A DNA stretch of 64,000 bases from Nemertoderma westbladi (GCA_032718475.1 JAUCBJ010007253.1:124001-188000); one strand, 5' to 3'. Positions 30,001 to 45,902 are shown, counted from the stretch's first letter. The notes: generated by a model from the letters alone, not told the origin. Numbers and translations are program-made.

Positions 30001-33000
30001 TGAGTTGGCTATTTTATTGTAGTAATAAAAACTAACCTGGTATCCTTTTGATTTGTATAGTTTTTTGTATTAATATAAACTAAACTTCTTCTGAGTTGGC
30101 TATTTTATTGTAGTAATAAAAACTAACCTGGTATCCTTTTGATTTGGATAGTTTTTTGTATTAATATAAACTAAACTTCTTCTGAGTTGGCTATTTTATT
30201 GTAGTAATAAAAACTAACCTGGTATCCTTTTGATTTGGATAGTTTTTTGTATTAATATAAACTAAACTTCTTCTGAGTTGGCTAATTTGTTGTAGTAATA
30301 AAAACTAACCTGATATCCTTTTGATTTGTATAGTTTTTTGTATTAATATAAACTAAACTTCTTCTGAGTTGGCTATTTTATTGTAGTAATAAAAACTAAC
30401 CTGATATCTTTTGATTTGGATAGTTTTTTGTAGTAATATAAACTAAACTTCTTTTGAGTTGGCTATTTTATTGTAGTAATAAAAACTAACCTGGTATCCT
30501 TTTGATTTGGATAGTTTTTTGTATTAATATAAACTAAACTTCTTCTGAGTTGGCTATTTTGTTGTAGTAATAAAAACTAACCTGATATCTTTTGATTTGG
30601 ATAGTTTTTTGTATTAATATAAACTAAACTTCTTCTGAGTTGGCTATTTTATTGTAGTAATAAAAACTAACCTGGTATCCTTTTGATTTGGATAGTTTTT
30701 TGTATTAATATAAACTAAACTTCTTCTGAGTTGGCTATTTTGTTGTAGTAATAAAAACTAACCTGATATCTTTTGATTTGGATAGTTTTTTGTAGTAATA
30801 TAAACTAAACTTCTTCTGAGTTGGCTATTTCGTTGTAGTAATAAAAACTAACCTGGTATCCTTTTGATTTGGATAGTTTTTTGTATTAATATAAACTAAA
30901 CTTCTTCTGAGTTGGCTATTTTGTTGTAGTAATAAAAACTAACCTGATATCTTTTGATTTGAATAGTTTTTTGTATTAATATAAACTAAACTTCTTCTGA
31001 GTTGGCTATTTCGTTGTAGTAATAAAAACTAACCTGATATCTTTTGATTTGGATAGTTTTTTGTATTAATATAAACTAAACTTCTTCTGAGTTGGCTATT
31101 TTGTTGTAGTAATAAAAACTAACCTGATATCTTTTGATTTGAATAGTTTTTTGTATTAATATAAACTAAACTTCTTCTGAGTTGGCTATTTTGTTGTAGT
31201 AATAAAAACTAACCTGATATCCTTTTGATTTGTATAGTTTTTTGTATTAATATAAACTAAACTTCTTCTGAGTTGGCTATTTTATTGTAGTAATAAAAAC
31301 TAACCTGGTATCCTTTTGATTTGGATAGTTTTTTGTATTAATATAAACTAAACTTCTTCTGAGTTGGCTATTTCGTTGTAGTAATAAAAACTAACCTGGT
31401 ATCCTTTTGATTTGGATAGTTTTTTGTATTAATATAAACTAAACTTCTTCTGAGTTGGCTATTTTGTTGTAGTAATAAAAACTAACCTGATATCTTTTGA
31501 TTTGAATAGTTTTTTGTATTAATATAAACTAAACTTCTTCTGAGTTGGCTATTTTATTGTAGTAATAAAAACTAACCTGATATCCTTTTGATTTGTATAG
31601 TTTTTTGTAGTAATATAAACTAAACTTCTTTTGAGTTGGCTATTTTGTTGTAGTAATAAAAACTAACCTGGTATCCTTTTGATTTGGATAGTTTTTTGTA
31701 TTAATATAAACTAAACTTCTTCTGAGTTGGCTATTTTATTGTAGTAATAAAAACTAACCTGGTATCCTTTTGATTTGGATAGTTTTTTGTATTAATATAA
31801 ACTAAACTTCTTCTGAGTTGGCTATTTTGTTGTAGTAATAAAAACTAACCTGGTATCCTTTTGATTTGGATAGTTTTTTGTATTAATATAAACTAAACTT
31901 CTTCTGAGTTGGCTATTTTATTGTAGTAATAAAAACTAACCTGGTATCCTTTTGATTTGTATAGTTTTTTGTATTAATATAAACTAAACTTCTTCTGAGT
32001 TGGCTATTTTGTTGTAGTAATAAAAACTAACCTGGTATCCTTTTGATTTGGATAGTTTTTTGTATTAATATAAACTAAACTTCTTCTGAGTTGGCTATTT
32101 TATTGTAGTAATAAAAACTAACCTGGTATCCTTTTGATTTGGATAGTTTTTTGTATTAATATAAACTAAACTTCTTCTGAGTTGGCTATTTTATTGTAGT
32201 AATAAAAACTAACCTGGTATCCTTTTGATTTGGATAGTTTTTTGTATTAATATAAACTAAACTTCTTTTGAGTTGGCTATTTTGTTGTAGTAATAAAAAC
32301 TAACCTGATATCTTTTGATTTGGATAGTTTTTTGTAGTAATATAAACTAAACTTCTTCTGAGTTGGCTATTTTGTTGTAGTAATAAAAACTAACCTGATA
32401 TCCTTTTGATTTGTATAGTTTTTTGTATTAATATAAACTAAACTTCTTCTGAGTTGGTTATTTCGTTGTAGTAATAAAAACTAACCTGGTATCCTTTTGA
32501 TTTGGATAGTTTTTTGTATTAATATAAACTAAACTTCTTCTGAGTTGGCTATTTTATTGTAGTAATAAAAACTAACCTGATATCCTTTTGATTTGGATAG
32601 TTTTTTGTATTAATATAAACTAAACTTCTTCTGAGTTGGCTATTTTGTTGTAGTAATAAAAACTAACCTGATATCCTTTTGATTTGGATAGTTTTTTGTA
32701 TTAATATAAACTAAACTTCTTCTGAGTTGGCTATTTTGTTGTAGTAATAAAAACTAACCTGATATCCTTTTGATTTGGATAGTTTTTTGTAGTAATATAA
32801 ACTAAACTTCTTCTGAGTTGGCTATTTTATTGTAGTAATAAAAACTAACCTGGTATCCTTTTGATTTGGATAGTTTTTTGTAGTAATATAAACTAAACTT
32901 CTTCTGAGTTGGTTATTTTGTTGTAGTAATAAAAACTAACCTGATATCTTTTGATTTGGATAGTTTTTTGTAGTAATATAAACTAAACTTCTTTTGAGTT

Positions 33001-36000
33001 GGCTATTTTGTTGTAGTAATAAAAACTAACCTGGTATCTTTTGATTTGGATAGTTTTTTGTAGTAATATAAACTAAACTTCTTTTGAGTTGGCTATTTTG
33101 TTGTAGTAATAAAAACTAACCTGGTATCTTTTGATTTGGATAGTTTTTTGTAGTAATATAAACTAAACTTCTTTTGAGTTGGCTATTTTGTTGTAGTAAT
33201 AAAAACTAACCTGGTATCTTTTGATTTGGATAGTTTTTTGTAGTAATATAAACTAAACTTCTTTTGAGTTGGCTATTTTGTTGTAGTAATAAAAACTAAC
33301 CTGGTATCTTTTGATTTGGATAGTTTTTTGTAGTAATATAAACTAAACTTCTTTTGAGTTGGCTATTTTGTTGTAGTAATAAAAACTAACCTGATATCTT
33401 TTGATTTGGATAGTTTTTTGTAGTAATATAAACTAAACTTCTTTTGAGTTGGCTATTTTGTTGTAGTAATAAAAACTAACCTGGTATCTTTTGATTTGGA
33501 TAGTTTTTTGTAGTAATATAAACTAAACTTCTTTTGAGTTGGCTATTTTGTTGTAGTAATAAAAACTAACCTGGTATCCTTTTGATTTGGATAGTTTTTT
33601 GTAGTAATATAAACTAAACTTCTTTTGAGTTGGCTATTTTGTTGTAGTAATAAAAACTAACCTGATATCTTTTGATTTGGATAGTTTTTTGTAGTAATAT
33701 AAACTAAACTTCTTCTGAGTTGGCTATTTTATTGTAGTAATAAAAACTAACCTGATATCCTTTTGATTTGGATAGTTTTTTGTATTAATATAAACTAAAC
33801 TTCTTCTGAGTTGGCTATTTTATTGTAGTAATAAAAACTAACCTGATATCTTTTGATTTGAATAGTTTTTTGTATTAATATAAACTAAACTTCTTCTGAG
33901 TTGGCTATTTTATTGTAGTAATAAAAACTAACCTGGTATCCTTTTGATTTGGATAGTTTTTTGTATTAATATAAACTAAACTTCTTCTGAGTTGGCTATT
34001 TCGTTGTAGTAATAAAAACTAACCTGGTATCCTTTTGATTTGGATAGTTTTTTGTATTAATATAAACTAAACTTCTTCTGAGTTGGCTATTTTATTGTAG
34101 TAATAAAAACTAACCTGGTATCCTTTTGATTTGGATAGTTTTTTGTATTAATATAAACTAAACTTCTTCTGAGTTGGCTATTTTGTTGTAGTAATAAAAA
34201 CTAACCTGGTATCCTTTTGATTTGGATAGTTTTTTGTATTAATATAAACTAAACTTCTTCTGAGTTGGCTATTTTATTGTAGTAATAAAAACTAACCTGG
34301 TATCCTTTTGATTTGGATAGTTTTTTGTATTAATATAAACTAAACTTCTTCTGAGTTGGCTATTTTATTGTAGTAATAAAAACTAACCTGATATCCTTTT
34401 GATTTGGATAGTTTTTTGTATTAATATAAACTAAACTTCTTTTGAGTTGGCTATTTTGTTGTAGTAATAAAAACTAACCTGATATCTTTTGATTTGGATA
34501 GTTTTTTGTAGTAATATAAACTAAACTTCTTTTGAGTTGGCTATTTTGTTGTAGTAATAAAAACTAACCTGGTATCCTTTTGATTTGGATAGTTTTTTGT
34601 AGTAATATAAACTAAACTTCTTTTGAGTTGGCTATTTTGTTGTAGTAATAAAAACTAACCTGATATCTTTTGATTTGGATAGTTTTTTGTAGTAATATAA
34701 ACTAAACTTCTTCTGAGTTGGCTATTTTATTGTAGTAATAAAAACTAACCTGATATCCTTTTGATTTGGATAGTTTTTTGTATTAATATAAACTAAACTT
34801 CTTCTGAGTTGGCTATTTTATTGTAGTAATAAAAACTAACCTGATATCTTTTGATTTGAATAGTTTTTTGTATTAATATAAACTAAACTTCTTCTGAGTT
34901 GGCTATTTTATTGTAGTAATAAAAACTAACCTGGTATCCTTTTGATTTGGATAGTTTTTTGTATTAATATAAACTAAACTTCTTCTGAGTTGGCTATTTC
35001 GTTGTAGTAATAAAAACTAACCTGGTATCTTTTGATTTGGATAGTTTTTTGTATTAATATAAACTAAACTTCTTCTGAGTTGGCTATTTTATTGTAGTAA
35101 TAAAAACTAACCTGGTATCCTTTTGATTTGGATAGTTTTTTGTATTAATATAAACTAAACTTCTTCTGAGTTGGCTAATTTGTTGTAGTAATAAAAACTA
35201 ACCTGGTATCTTTTGATTTGGATAGTTTTTTGTAGTAATATAAACTAAACTTCTTCTGAGTTGGTTATTTTGTTGTAGTAATAAAAACTAACCTGATATC
35301 TTTTGATTTGGATAGTTTTTTGTAGTTATATAAACTAAACTTCTTCTGAGTTGGCTATTTTATTGTAGTAATAAAAACTAACCTGGTATCTTTTGATTTG
35401 GATAGTTTTTTGTAGTAATATAAACTAAACTTCTTCTGAGTTGGTTATTTTGTTGTAGTAATAAAAACTAACCTGATATCTTTTGATTTGGATAGTTTTT
35501 TGTAGTTATATAAACTAAACTTCTTCTGAGTTGGTTATTTTGTTGTAGTAATAAAAACTAACCTGATATCTTTTGATTTGGATAGTTTTTTGTAGTAATA
35601 TAAACTAAACTTCTTCTGAGTTGGTTATTTTGTTGTAGTAATAAAAACTAACCTGATATCTTTTGATTTGGATAGTTTTTTGTAGTAATATAAACTAAAC
35701 TTCTTCTGAGTTGGCTATTTTATTGTAGTAATAAAAACTAACCTGGTATCTTTTGATTTGGATAGTTTTTTGTAGTAATATAAACTAAACTTCTTCTGAG
35801 TTGGTTATTTTGTTGTAGTAATAAAAACTAACCTGATATCTTTTGATTTGGATAGTTTTTTGTAGTTATATAAACTAAACTTCTTCTGAGTTGGTTATTT
35901 TGTTGTAGTAATAAAAACTAACCTGATATCTTTTGATTTGGATAGTTTTTTGTAGTAATATAAACTAAACTTCTTCTGAGTTGGTTATTTTGTTGTAGTA

Positions 36001-39000
36001 ATAAAAACTAACCTGATATCTTTTGATTTGGATAGTTTTTTGTAGTTATATAAACTAAACTTCTTCTGGGTTGGCTATTTTGTTGTAGTAATAAAAACTA
36101 ACCTGATATCTTTTGATTTGGATAGTTTTTTGTATTAATATAAACTAAACTTCTTTTGAGTTGGCTAATTTATTGTAGTAATAAAAACTAACCTGATATC
36201 CTTTTGATTTGGATAGTTTTTTGTATTAATATAAACTAAACTTCTTCTGAGTTGGCTATTTTGTTGTAGTAATAAAAACTAACCTGATATCTTTTGATTT
36301 GGATAGTTTTTTGTAGTAATATAAACTAAACTTCTTTTGAGTTGGCTAATTTATTGTAGTAATAAAAACTAACCTGATATCCTTTTGATTTGGATAGTTT
36401 TTTGTATTAATATAAACTAAACTTCTTCTGAGTTGGCTATTTTGTTGTAGTAATAAAAACTAACCTGATATCTTTTGATTTGGATAGTTTTTTGTAGTAA
36501 TATAAACTAAACTTCTTTTGAGTTGGCTATTTCGTTGTAGTAATAAAAACTAACCTGATATCTTTTGATTTGGATAGTTTTTTGTATTAATATAAACTAA
36601 ACTTCTTCTGAGTTGGCTATTTTGTTGTAGTAATAAAAACTAACCTGGTATCCTTTTGATTTGGATAGTTTTTTGTATTAATATAAACTAAACTTCTTCT
36701 GAGTTGGCTATTTTATTGTAGTAATAAAAACTAACCTGATATCCTTTTGATTTGGATAGTTTTTTGTATTAATATAAACTAAACTTCTTCTGAGTTGGCT
36801 ATTTTGTTGTAGTAATAAAAACTAACCTGATATCTTTTGATTTGGATAGTTTTTTGTAGTAATATAAACTAAACTTCTTTTGAGTTGGCTATTTCGTTGT
36901 AGTAATAAAAACTAACCTGATATCTTTTGATTTGGATAGTTTTTTGTATTAATATAAACTAAACTTCTTCTGAGTTGGCTATTTTGTTGTAGTAATAAAA
37001 ACTAACCTGGTATCCTTTTGATTTGGATAGTTTTTTGTATTAATATAAACTAAACTTCTTCTGAGTTGGCTATTTTATTGTAGTAATAAAAACTAACCTG
37101 ATATCCTTTTGATTTGGATAGTTTTTTGTATTAATATAAACTAAACTTCTTCTGAGTTGGTTATTTTGTTGTAGTAATAAAAACTAACCTGATATCTTTT
37201 GATTTGGATAGTTTTTTGTATTAATATAAACTAAACTTCTTCTGAGTTGGTTATTTTGTTGTAGTAATAAAAACTAACCTGATATCTTTTGATTTGGATA
37301 GTTTTTTGTATTAATATAAACTAAACTTCTTCTGAGTTGGTTATTTTGTTGTAGTAATAAAAACTAACCTGATATCTTTTGATTTGGATAGTTTTTTGTA
37401 TTAATATAAACTAAACTTCTTCTGAGTTGGTTATTTTGTTATAGTAATAAAAACTAACCTGATATCTTTTGATTTGGATAGTTTTTTGTATTAATATAAA
37501 CTAAACTTCTTCTGAGTTGGCTATTTCGTTGTAGTAATAAAAACTAACCTGATATCTTTTTGATTTGAATAGTTTTTTGTATTAATATAAACTAAACTTC
37601 TTCTGAGTTGGCTATTTCGTTGTAGTAATAAAAACTAACCTGATATCTTTTGATTTGGATAGTTTTTTGTATTAATATAAACTAAACTTCTTCTGAGTTG
37701 GCTATTTTATTGTAGTAATAAAAACTAACCTGATATCCTTTTGATTTGGATAGTTTTTTGTATTAATATAAACTAAACTTCTTCTGAGTTGGCTATTTTA
37801 TTGTAGTAATAAAAACTAACCTGGTATCCTTTTGATTTGGATAGTGTTTTGTATTAATATAAACTAAACTTCTTCTGAGTTGGCTATTTTATTGTAGTAA
37901 TAAAAACTAACCTGGTATCCTTTTGATTTGGATAGTTTTTTGTATTAATATAAACTAAACTTCTTTTGAGTTGGCTATTTTGTTGTAGTAATAAAAACTA
38001 ACCTGGTATCCTTTTGATTTGGATAGTTTTTTGTATTAATATAAACTAAACTTCTTCTGAGTTGGCTATTTTATTGTAGTAATAAAAACTAACCTGATAT
38101 CCTTTTGATTTGGATAGTTTTTTGTATTAATATAAACTAAACTTCTTCTGAGTTGGCTATTTTATTGTAGTAATAAAAACTAACCTGATATCCTTTTGAT
38201 TTGGATAGTTTTTTGTATTAATATAAACTAAACTTCTTCTGAGTTGGCTATTTTGTTGTAGTAATAAAAACTAACCTGATATCTTTTGATTTGGATAGTT
38301 TTTTGTATTAATATAAACTAAACTTCTTCTGAGTTGGCTATTTTATTGTAGTAATAAAAACTAACCTGGTATCCTTTTGATTTGGATAGTTTTTTGTATT
38401 AATATAAACTAAACTTCTTCTGAGTTGGCTATTTCGTTGTAGTAATAAAAACTAACCTGGTATCTTTTGATTTGGATAGTTTTTTGTATTAATATAAACT
38501 AAACTTCTTCTGAGTTGGCTATTTTGTTGTAGTAATAAAAACTAACCTGATATCCTTTTGATTTGGATAGTTTTTTGTATTAATATAAACTAAACTTCTT
38601 CTGAGTTGGCTATTTTGTTGTAGTAATAAAAACTAACCTGATATCTTTTGATTTGGATAGTTTTTTGTAGTAATATAAACTAAACTTCTTTTGAGTTGGC
38701 TATTTCGTTGTAGTAATAAAAACTAACCTGATATCTTTTGATTTGGATAGTTTTTTGTATTAATATAAACTAAACTTCTTCTGAGTTGGCTATTTTATTG
38801 TAGTAATAAAAACTAACCTGATATCCTTTTGATTTGGATAGTTTTTTGTATTAATATAAACTAAACTTCTTCTGAGTTGGCTATTTTGTTGTAGTAATAA
38901 AAACTAACCTGATATCTTTTGATTTGGATAGTTTTTTGTAGTAATATAAACTAAACTTCTTTTGAGTTGGCTATTTCGTTGTAGTAATAAAAACTAACCT

Positions 39001-42000
39001 GATATCTTTTGATTTGGATAGTTTTTTGTATTAATATAAACTAAACTTCTTCTGAGTTGGCTATTTTATTGTAGTAATAAAAACTAACCTGATATCCTTT
39101 TGATTTGGATAGTTTTTTGTATTAATATAAACTAAACTTCTTCTGAGTTGGCTATTTTGTTGTAGTAATAAAAACTAACCTGATATCTTTTGATTTGGAT
39201 AGTTTTTTGTAGTAATATAAACTAAACTTCTTTTGAGTTGGCTATTTCGTTGTAGTAATAAAAACTAACCTGATATCTTTTGATTTGGATAGTTTTTTGT
39301 ATTAATATAAACTAAACTTCTTCTGAGTTGGCTATTTTATTGTAGTAATAAAAACTAACCTGGTATCCTTTTGATTTGGATAGTTTTTTGTATTAATATA
39401 AACTAAACTTCTTCTGAGTTGGCTATTTTATTGTAGTAATAAAAACTAACCTGATATCTTTTGATTTGGATAGTTTTTTGTAGTAATATAAACTAAACTT
39501 CTTTTGAGTTGGCTATTTCGTTGTAGTAATATAAACTAAACTTCTTCTGAGTTGGCTATTTTGTTGTAGTAATAAAAACTAACCTGATATCCTTTTGATT
39601 TGGATAGTTTTTTGTATTAATATAAACTAAACTTCTTCTGAGTTGGCTATTTTGTTGTAGTAATAAAAACTAACCTGATATCTTTTGATTTGGATAGTTT
39701 TTTGTAGTAATATAAACTAAACTTCTTTTGAGTTGGCTATTTCGTTGTAGTAATAAAAACTAACCTGATATCTTTTGATTTGGATAGTTTTTTGTATTAA
39801 TATAAACTAAACTTCTTCTGAGTTGGCTATTTTGTTGTAGTAATAAAAACTAACCTGGTATCTTTTGATTTGAATAGTTTTTTGTATTAATATAAACTAA
39901 ACTTCTTCTGAGTTGGCTATTTTGTTGTAGTAATATAAACTAAACTTCTTCTGAGTTGGCTAATTTGTTGTAGTAATAAAAACTAACCTGGTATCTTTTG
40001 ATTTGGATAGTTTTTTGTATTAATATAAACTAAACTTCTTCTGAGTTGGCTATTTTGTTGTAGTAATAAAAACTAACCTGGTATCTTTTGATTTGTATAG
40101 TTTTTTGTAGTAATATAAACTAAACTTCTTCTGAGTTGGCTATTTTGTTGTAGTAATAAAAACTAACCTGGTATCTTTTGATTTGGATAGTTTTTTGTAG
40201 TAATATAAACTAAACTTCTTCTGAGTTGGTTATTTCGTTGTAGTAATAAAAACTAACCTGGTATCTTTTGATTTGGATAGTTTTTTGTAGTAATATAAAC
40301 TAAACTTCTTCTGAGTTGGTTATTTCGTTGTAGTAATAAAAACTAACCTGGTATCTTTTGATTTGGATAGTTTTTTGTATTAATATAAACTAAACTTCTT
40401 CTGAGTTGGTTATTTCGTTGTAGTAATAAAAACTAACCTGGTATCTTTTGATTTGGATAGTTTTTTGTAGTAATATAAACTAAACTTCTTCTGAGTTGGT
40501 TATTTCGTTGTAGTAATAAAAACTAACCTGGTATCTTTTGATTTGGATAGTTTTTTGTATTAATATAAACTAAACTTCTTCTGAGTTGGCTATTTTGTTG
40601 TAGTAATAAAAACTAACCTGATATCTTTTGATTTGTATAGTTTTTTGTATTAATATAAACTAAACTTCTTCTGAGTTGGCTATTTTGTTGTAGTAATAAA
40701 AACTAACCTGATATCTTTTGATTTGGATAGTTTTTTGTATTAATATAAACTAAACTTCTTCTGAGTTGGCTATTTTGTTGTAGTAATAAAAACTAACCTG
40801 ATATCTTTTGATTTGGATAGTTTTTTGTAGTAATATAAACTAAACTTCTTTTGAGTTGGCTATTTCGTTGTAGTAATAAAAACTAACCTGATATCTTTTG
40901 ATTTGGATAGTTTTTTGTATTAATATAAACTAAACTTCTTCTGAGTTGGCTATTTTATTGTAGTAATAAAAACTAACCTGATATCCTTTTGATTTGGATA
41001 GTTTTTTGTATTAATATAAACTAAACTTCTTCTGAGTTGGCTATTTTGTTGTAGTAATAAAAACTAACCTGATATCTTTTGATTTGGATAGTTTTTTGTA
41101 GTAATATAAACTAAACTTCTTTTGAGTTGGCTATTTCGTTGTAGTAATAAAAACTAACCTGATATCTTTTGATTTGGATAGTTTTTTGTATTAATATAAA
41201 CTAAACTTCTTCTGAGTTGGCTATTTTATTGTAGTAATAAAAACTAACCTGGTATCCTTTTGATTTGGATAGTTTTTTGTATTAATATAAACTAAACTTC
41301 TTCTGAGTTGGCTATTTTGTTGTAGTAATAAAAACTAACCTGATATCCTTTTGATTTGGATAGTTTTTTGTATTAATATAAACTAAACTTCTTCTGAGTT
41401 GGCTATTTTGTTGTAGTAATAAAAACTAACCTGATATCTTTTGATTTGGATAGTTTTTTGTAGTAATATAAACTAACCTGGTATCCTTTTGATTTGGATA
41501 GTTTTTTGTATTAATATAAACTAAACTTCTTTTGAGTTGGCTATTTTATTGTAGTAATAAAAACTAACCTGGTATCCTTTTGATTTGGATAGTTTTTTGT
41601 ATTAATATAAACTAAACTTCTTCTGAGTTGGCTATTTTGTTGTAGTAATAAAAACTAACCTGATATCCTTTTGATTTGGATAGTTTTTTGTATTAATATA
41701 AACTAAACTTCTTCTGAGTTGGCTATTTTGTTGTAGTAATAAAAACTAACCTGATATCTTTTGATTTGGATAGTTTTTTGTAGTAATATAAACTAACCTG
41801 GTATCCTTTTGATTTGGATAGTTTTTTGTATTAATATAAACTAAACTTCTTTTGAGTTGGCTATTTTATTGTAGTAATAAAAACTAACCTGGTATCCTTT
41901 TGATTTGGATAGTTTTTTGTATTAATATAAACTAAACTTCTTTTGAGTTGGCTATTTTGTTGTAGTAATAAAAACTAACCTGATATCCTTTTGATTTGGA

Positions 42001-45000
42001 TAGTTTTTTGTATTAATATAAACTAAACTTCTTCTGAGTTGGCTATTTTGTTGTAGTAATAAAAACTAACCTGATATCTTTTGATTTGGATAGTTTTTTG
42101 TAGTAATATAAACTAAACTTCTTTTGAGTTGGCTATTTCGTTGTAGTAATAAAAACTAACCTGATATCTTTTGATTTGGATAGTTTTTTGTATTAATATA
42201 AACTAAACTTCTTCTGAGTTGGCTATTTTGTTGTAGTAATAAAAACTAACCTGGTATCTTTTGATTTGAATAGTTTTTTGTATTAATATAAACTAAACTT
42301 CTTCTGAGTTGGCTATTTTGTTGTAGTAATATAAACTAAACTTCTTCTGAGTTGGCTAATTTGTTGTAGTAATAAAAACTAACCTGGTATCTTTTGATTT
42401 GGATAGTTTTTTGTATTAATATAAACTAAACTTCTTCTGAGTTGGCTATTTTGTTGTAGTAATAAAAACTAACCTGGTATCTTTTGATTTGTATAGTTTT
42501 TTGTAGTAATATAAACTAAACTTCTTCTGAGTTGGCTATTTTGTTGTAGTAATAAAAACTAACCTGGTATCTTTTGATTTGGATAGTTTTTTGTAGTAAT
42601 ATAAACTAAACTTCTTCTGAGTTGGTTATTTCGTTGTAGTAATAAAAACTAACCTGGTATCTTTTGATTTGGATAGTTTTTTGTAGTAATATAAACTAAA
42701 CTTCTTCTGAGTTGGTTATTTCGTTGTAGTAATAAAAACTAACCTGGTATCTTTTGATTTGGATAGTTTTTTGTATTAATATAAACTAAACTTCTTCTGA
42801 GTTGGTTATTTCGTTGTAGTAATAAAAACTAACCTGGTATCTTTTGATTTGGATAGTTTTTTGTAGTAATATAAACTAAACTTCTTCTGAGTTGGTTATT
42901 TCGTTGTAGTAATAAAAACTAACCTGGTATCTTTTGATTTGGATAGTTTTTTGTATTAATATAAACTAAACTTCTTCTGAGTTGGCTATTTTGTTGTAGT
43001 AATAAAAACTAACCTGATATCTTTTGATTTGTATAGTTTTTTGTATTAATATAAACTAAACTTCTTCTGAGTTGGCTATTTTGTTGTAGTAATAAAAACT
43101 AACCTGATATCTTTTGATTTGTATAGTTTTTTGTATTAATATAAACTAAACTTCTTCTGAGTTGGCTATTTTGTTGTAGTAATAAAAACTAACCTGATAT
43201 CCTTTTGATTTGGATAGTTTTTTGTATTAATATAAACTAAACTTCTTCTGAGTTGGCTATTTTGTTGTAGTAATAAAAACTAACCTGATATCTTTTGATT
43301 TGTATAGTTTTTTGTATTAATATAAACTAAACTTCTTCTGAGTTGGCTATTTTGTTGTAGTAATAAAAACTAACCTGATATCTTTTGATTTGTATAGTTT
43401 TTTGTATTAATATAAACTAAACTTCTTCTGAGTTGGTTATTTCGTTGTAGTAATAAAAACTAACCTGGTATCTTTTGATTTGGATAGTTTTTTGTATTAA
43501 TATAAACTAAACTTCTTCTGAGTTGGCTATTTTGTTGTAGTAATAAAAACTAACCTGATATCCTTTTGATTTGGATAGTTTTTTGTATTAATATAAACTA
43601 AACTTCTTCTGAGTTGGCTATTTCGTTGTAGTAATAAAAACTAACCTGATATCTTTTGATTTGGATAGTTTTTTGTATTAATATAAACTAAACTTCTTCT
43701 GAGTTGGCTATTTTATTGTAGTAATAAAAACTAACCTGATATCCTTTTGATTTGGATAGTTTTTTGTATTAATATAAACTAAACTTCTTCTGAGTTGGTT
43801 ATTTTGTTGTAGTAATAAAAACTAACCTGATATCTTTTGATTTGGATAGTTTTTTGTATTAATATAAACTAAACTTCTTCTGAGTTGGCTATTTTGTTGT
43901 AGTAATAAAAACTAACCTGATATCCTTTTGATTTGGATAGTTTTTTGTATTAATATAAACTAAACTTCTTCTGAGTTGGCTATTTTGTTGTAGTAATAAA
44001 AACTAACCTGATATCTTTTGATTTGGATAGTTTTTTGTATTAATATAAACTAAACTTCTTCTGAGTTGGCTATTTTGTTGTAGTAATAAAAACTAACCTG
44101 ATATCCTTTTGATTTGGATAGTTTTTTGTATTAATATAAACTAAACTTCTTCTGAGTTGGCTATTTTGTTGTAGTAATAAAAACTAACCTGATATCTTTT
44201 GATTTGTATAGTTTTTTGTATTAATATAAACTAAACTTCTTCTGAGTTGGCTATTTTGTTGTAGTAATAAAAACTAACCTGATGTCTTTTGATTTGAATA
44301 GTTTTTTGTAGTAATATAAACTAAACTTCTTTTGAGTTGGCTATTTCGTTGTAGTAATAAAAACTAACCTGATATCTTTTGATTTGGATAGTTTTTTGTA
44401 GTAATATAAACTAAACTTCTTCTGAGTTGGCTATTTTATTGTAGTAATAAAAACGAACCTGATATCTTTTGATTTGGATAGTTTTTTGTAGTAATATAAA
44501 CTAAACTTCTTCTGAGTTGGCTATTTTGTTGTAGTAATAAAAACTAACCTGATGTCTTTTGATTTGAATAGTTTTTTGTAGTAATATAAACTAAACTTCT
44601 TTTGAGTTGGCTATTTCGTTGTAGTAATAAAAACTAACCTGATATCTTTTGATTTGAATAGTTTTTTGTAGTAATATAAACTAAACTTCTTCTGAGTTGG
44701 CTATTTTGTTGTAGTAATAAAAACTAACCTGATATCTTTTGATTTGGATAGTTTTTTGTAGTAATATAAACTAAACTTCTTTTGAGTTGGCTATTTCGTT
44801 GTAGTAATAAAAACTAACCTGATATCTTTTGATTTGAATAGTTTTTTGTAGTAATATAAACTAAACTTCTTCTGAGTTGGTTATTTCGTTGTAGTAATAA
44901 AAACTAACCTGATATCTTTTGATTTGGATAGTTTTTTGTATTAATATAAACTAAACTTCTTTTGAGTTGGCTATTTTGTTGTAGTAATAAAAACTAACCT

Positions 45001-45762
45001 GATATCTTTTGATTTGGATAGTTTTTTGTAGTAATATAAACTAAACTTCTTCTGAGTTGGCTATTTTGTTGTAGTAATAAAAACTAACCTGATATCTTTT
45101 GATTTGGATAGTTTTTTGTAGTAATATAAACTAAACTTCTTTTGAGTTGGCTATTTCGTTGTAGTAATAAAAACTAACCTGATATCTTTTGATTTGAATA
45201 GTTTTTTGTAGTAATATAAACTAAACTTCTTCTGAGTTGGTTATTTCGTTGTAGTAATAAAAACTAACCTGATATCTTTTGATTTGGATAGTTTTTTGTA
45301 TTAATATAAACTAAACTTCTTCTGAGTTGGCTATTTTGTTGTAGTAATAAAAACTAACCTGATATCTTTTGATTTGAATAGTTTTTTGTAGTAATATAAA
45401 CTAAACTTCTTCTGAGTTGGTTATTTCGTTGTAGTAATAAAAACTAACCTGATATCTTTTGATTTGGATAGTTTTTTGTATTAATATAAACTAAACTTCT
45501 TTTGAGTTGGCTATTTTGTTGTAGTAATAAAAACTAACCTGATATCTTTTGATTTGGATAGTTTTTTGTAGTAATATAAACTAAACTTCTTCTGAGTTGG
45601 CTATTTTGTTGTAGTAATAAAAACTAACCTGATATCTTTTGATTTGGATAGTTTTTTGTATTAATATAAACTAAACTTCTTTTGAGTTGGCTATTTCGTT
45701 GTAGTAATAAAAACTAACCTGATATCTTTTGATTTGATTAGTTTTTTGTAGTAATATAAACT

Positions 45763-45902
45763 AACTTGTATCTTGGGAGTTTGGTAGTGTTTTGTAGTAA
45801 TATAAACCAACCTTATATCTTCTGAGTTCGGTAGTGTTTTGTATTAATATAAACTAACTTGTATCTTGAGAGTTTGGTAGTGTTTTGTAGTAATAAAAAC
45901 TA
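45763..45902 (-). repeat. Island of edge-type divergent monomers inside the main array
   Basis: Three ~45 bp monomers of a different type interrupt the A/B dimers. They carry AACTTGTATCTTGGGAG, ACCTTATATCTTCTGAG and CTTGTATCTTGAGAG, each followed by TTGGTAGTG or TTCGGTAGTG and TTTTGTA. The same block recurs at the array edge, 3,068 bp further right (48831). Units upstream of both copies match in their variant pattern, so the stretch ending here and the array edge are copies of one segment. These monomers resemble gene 1 exon 3 more closely than the A/B core does. Confidence 0.9.
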
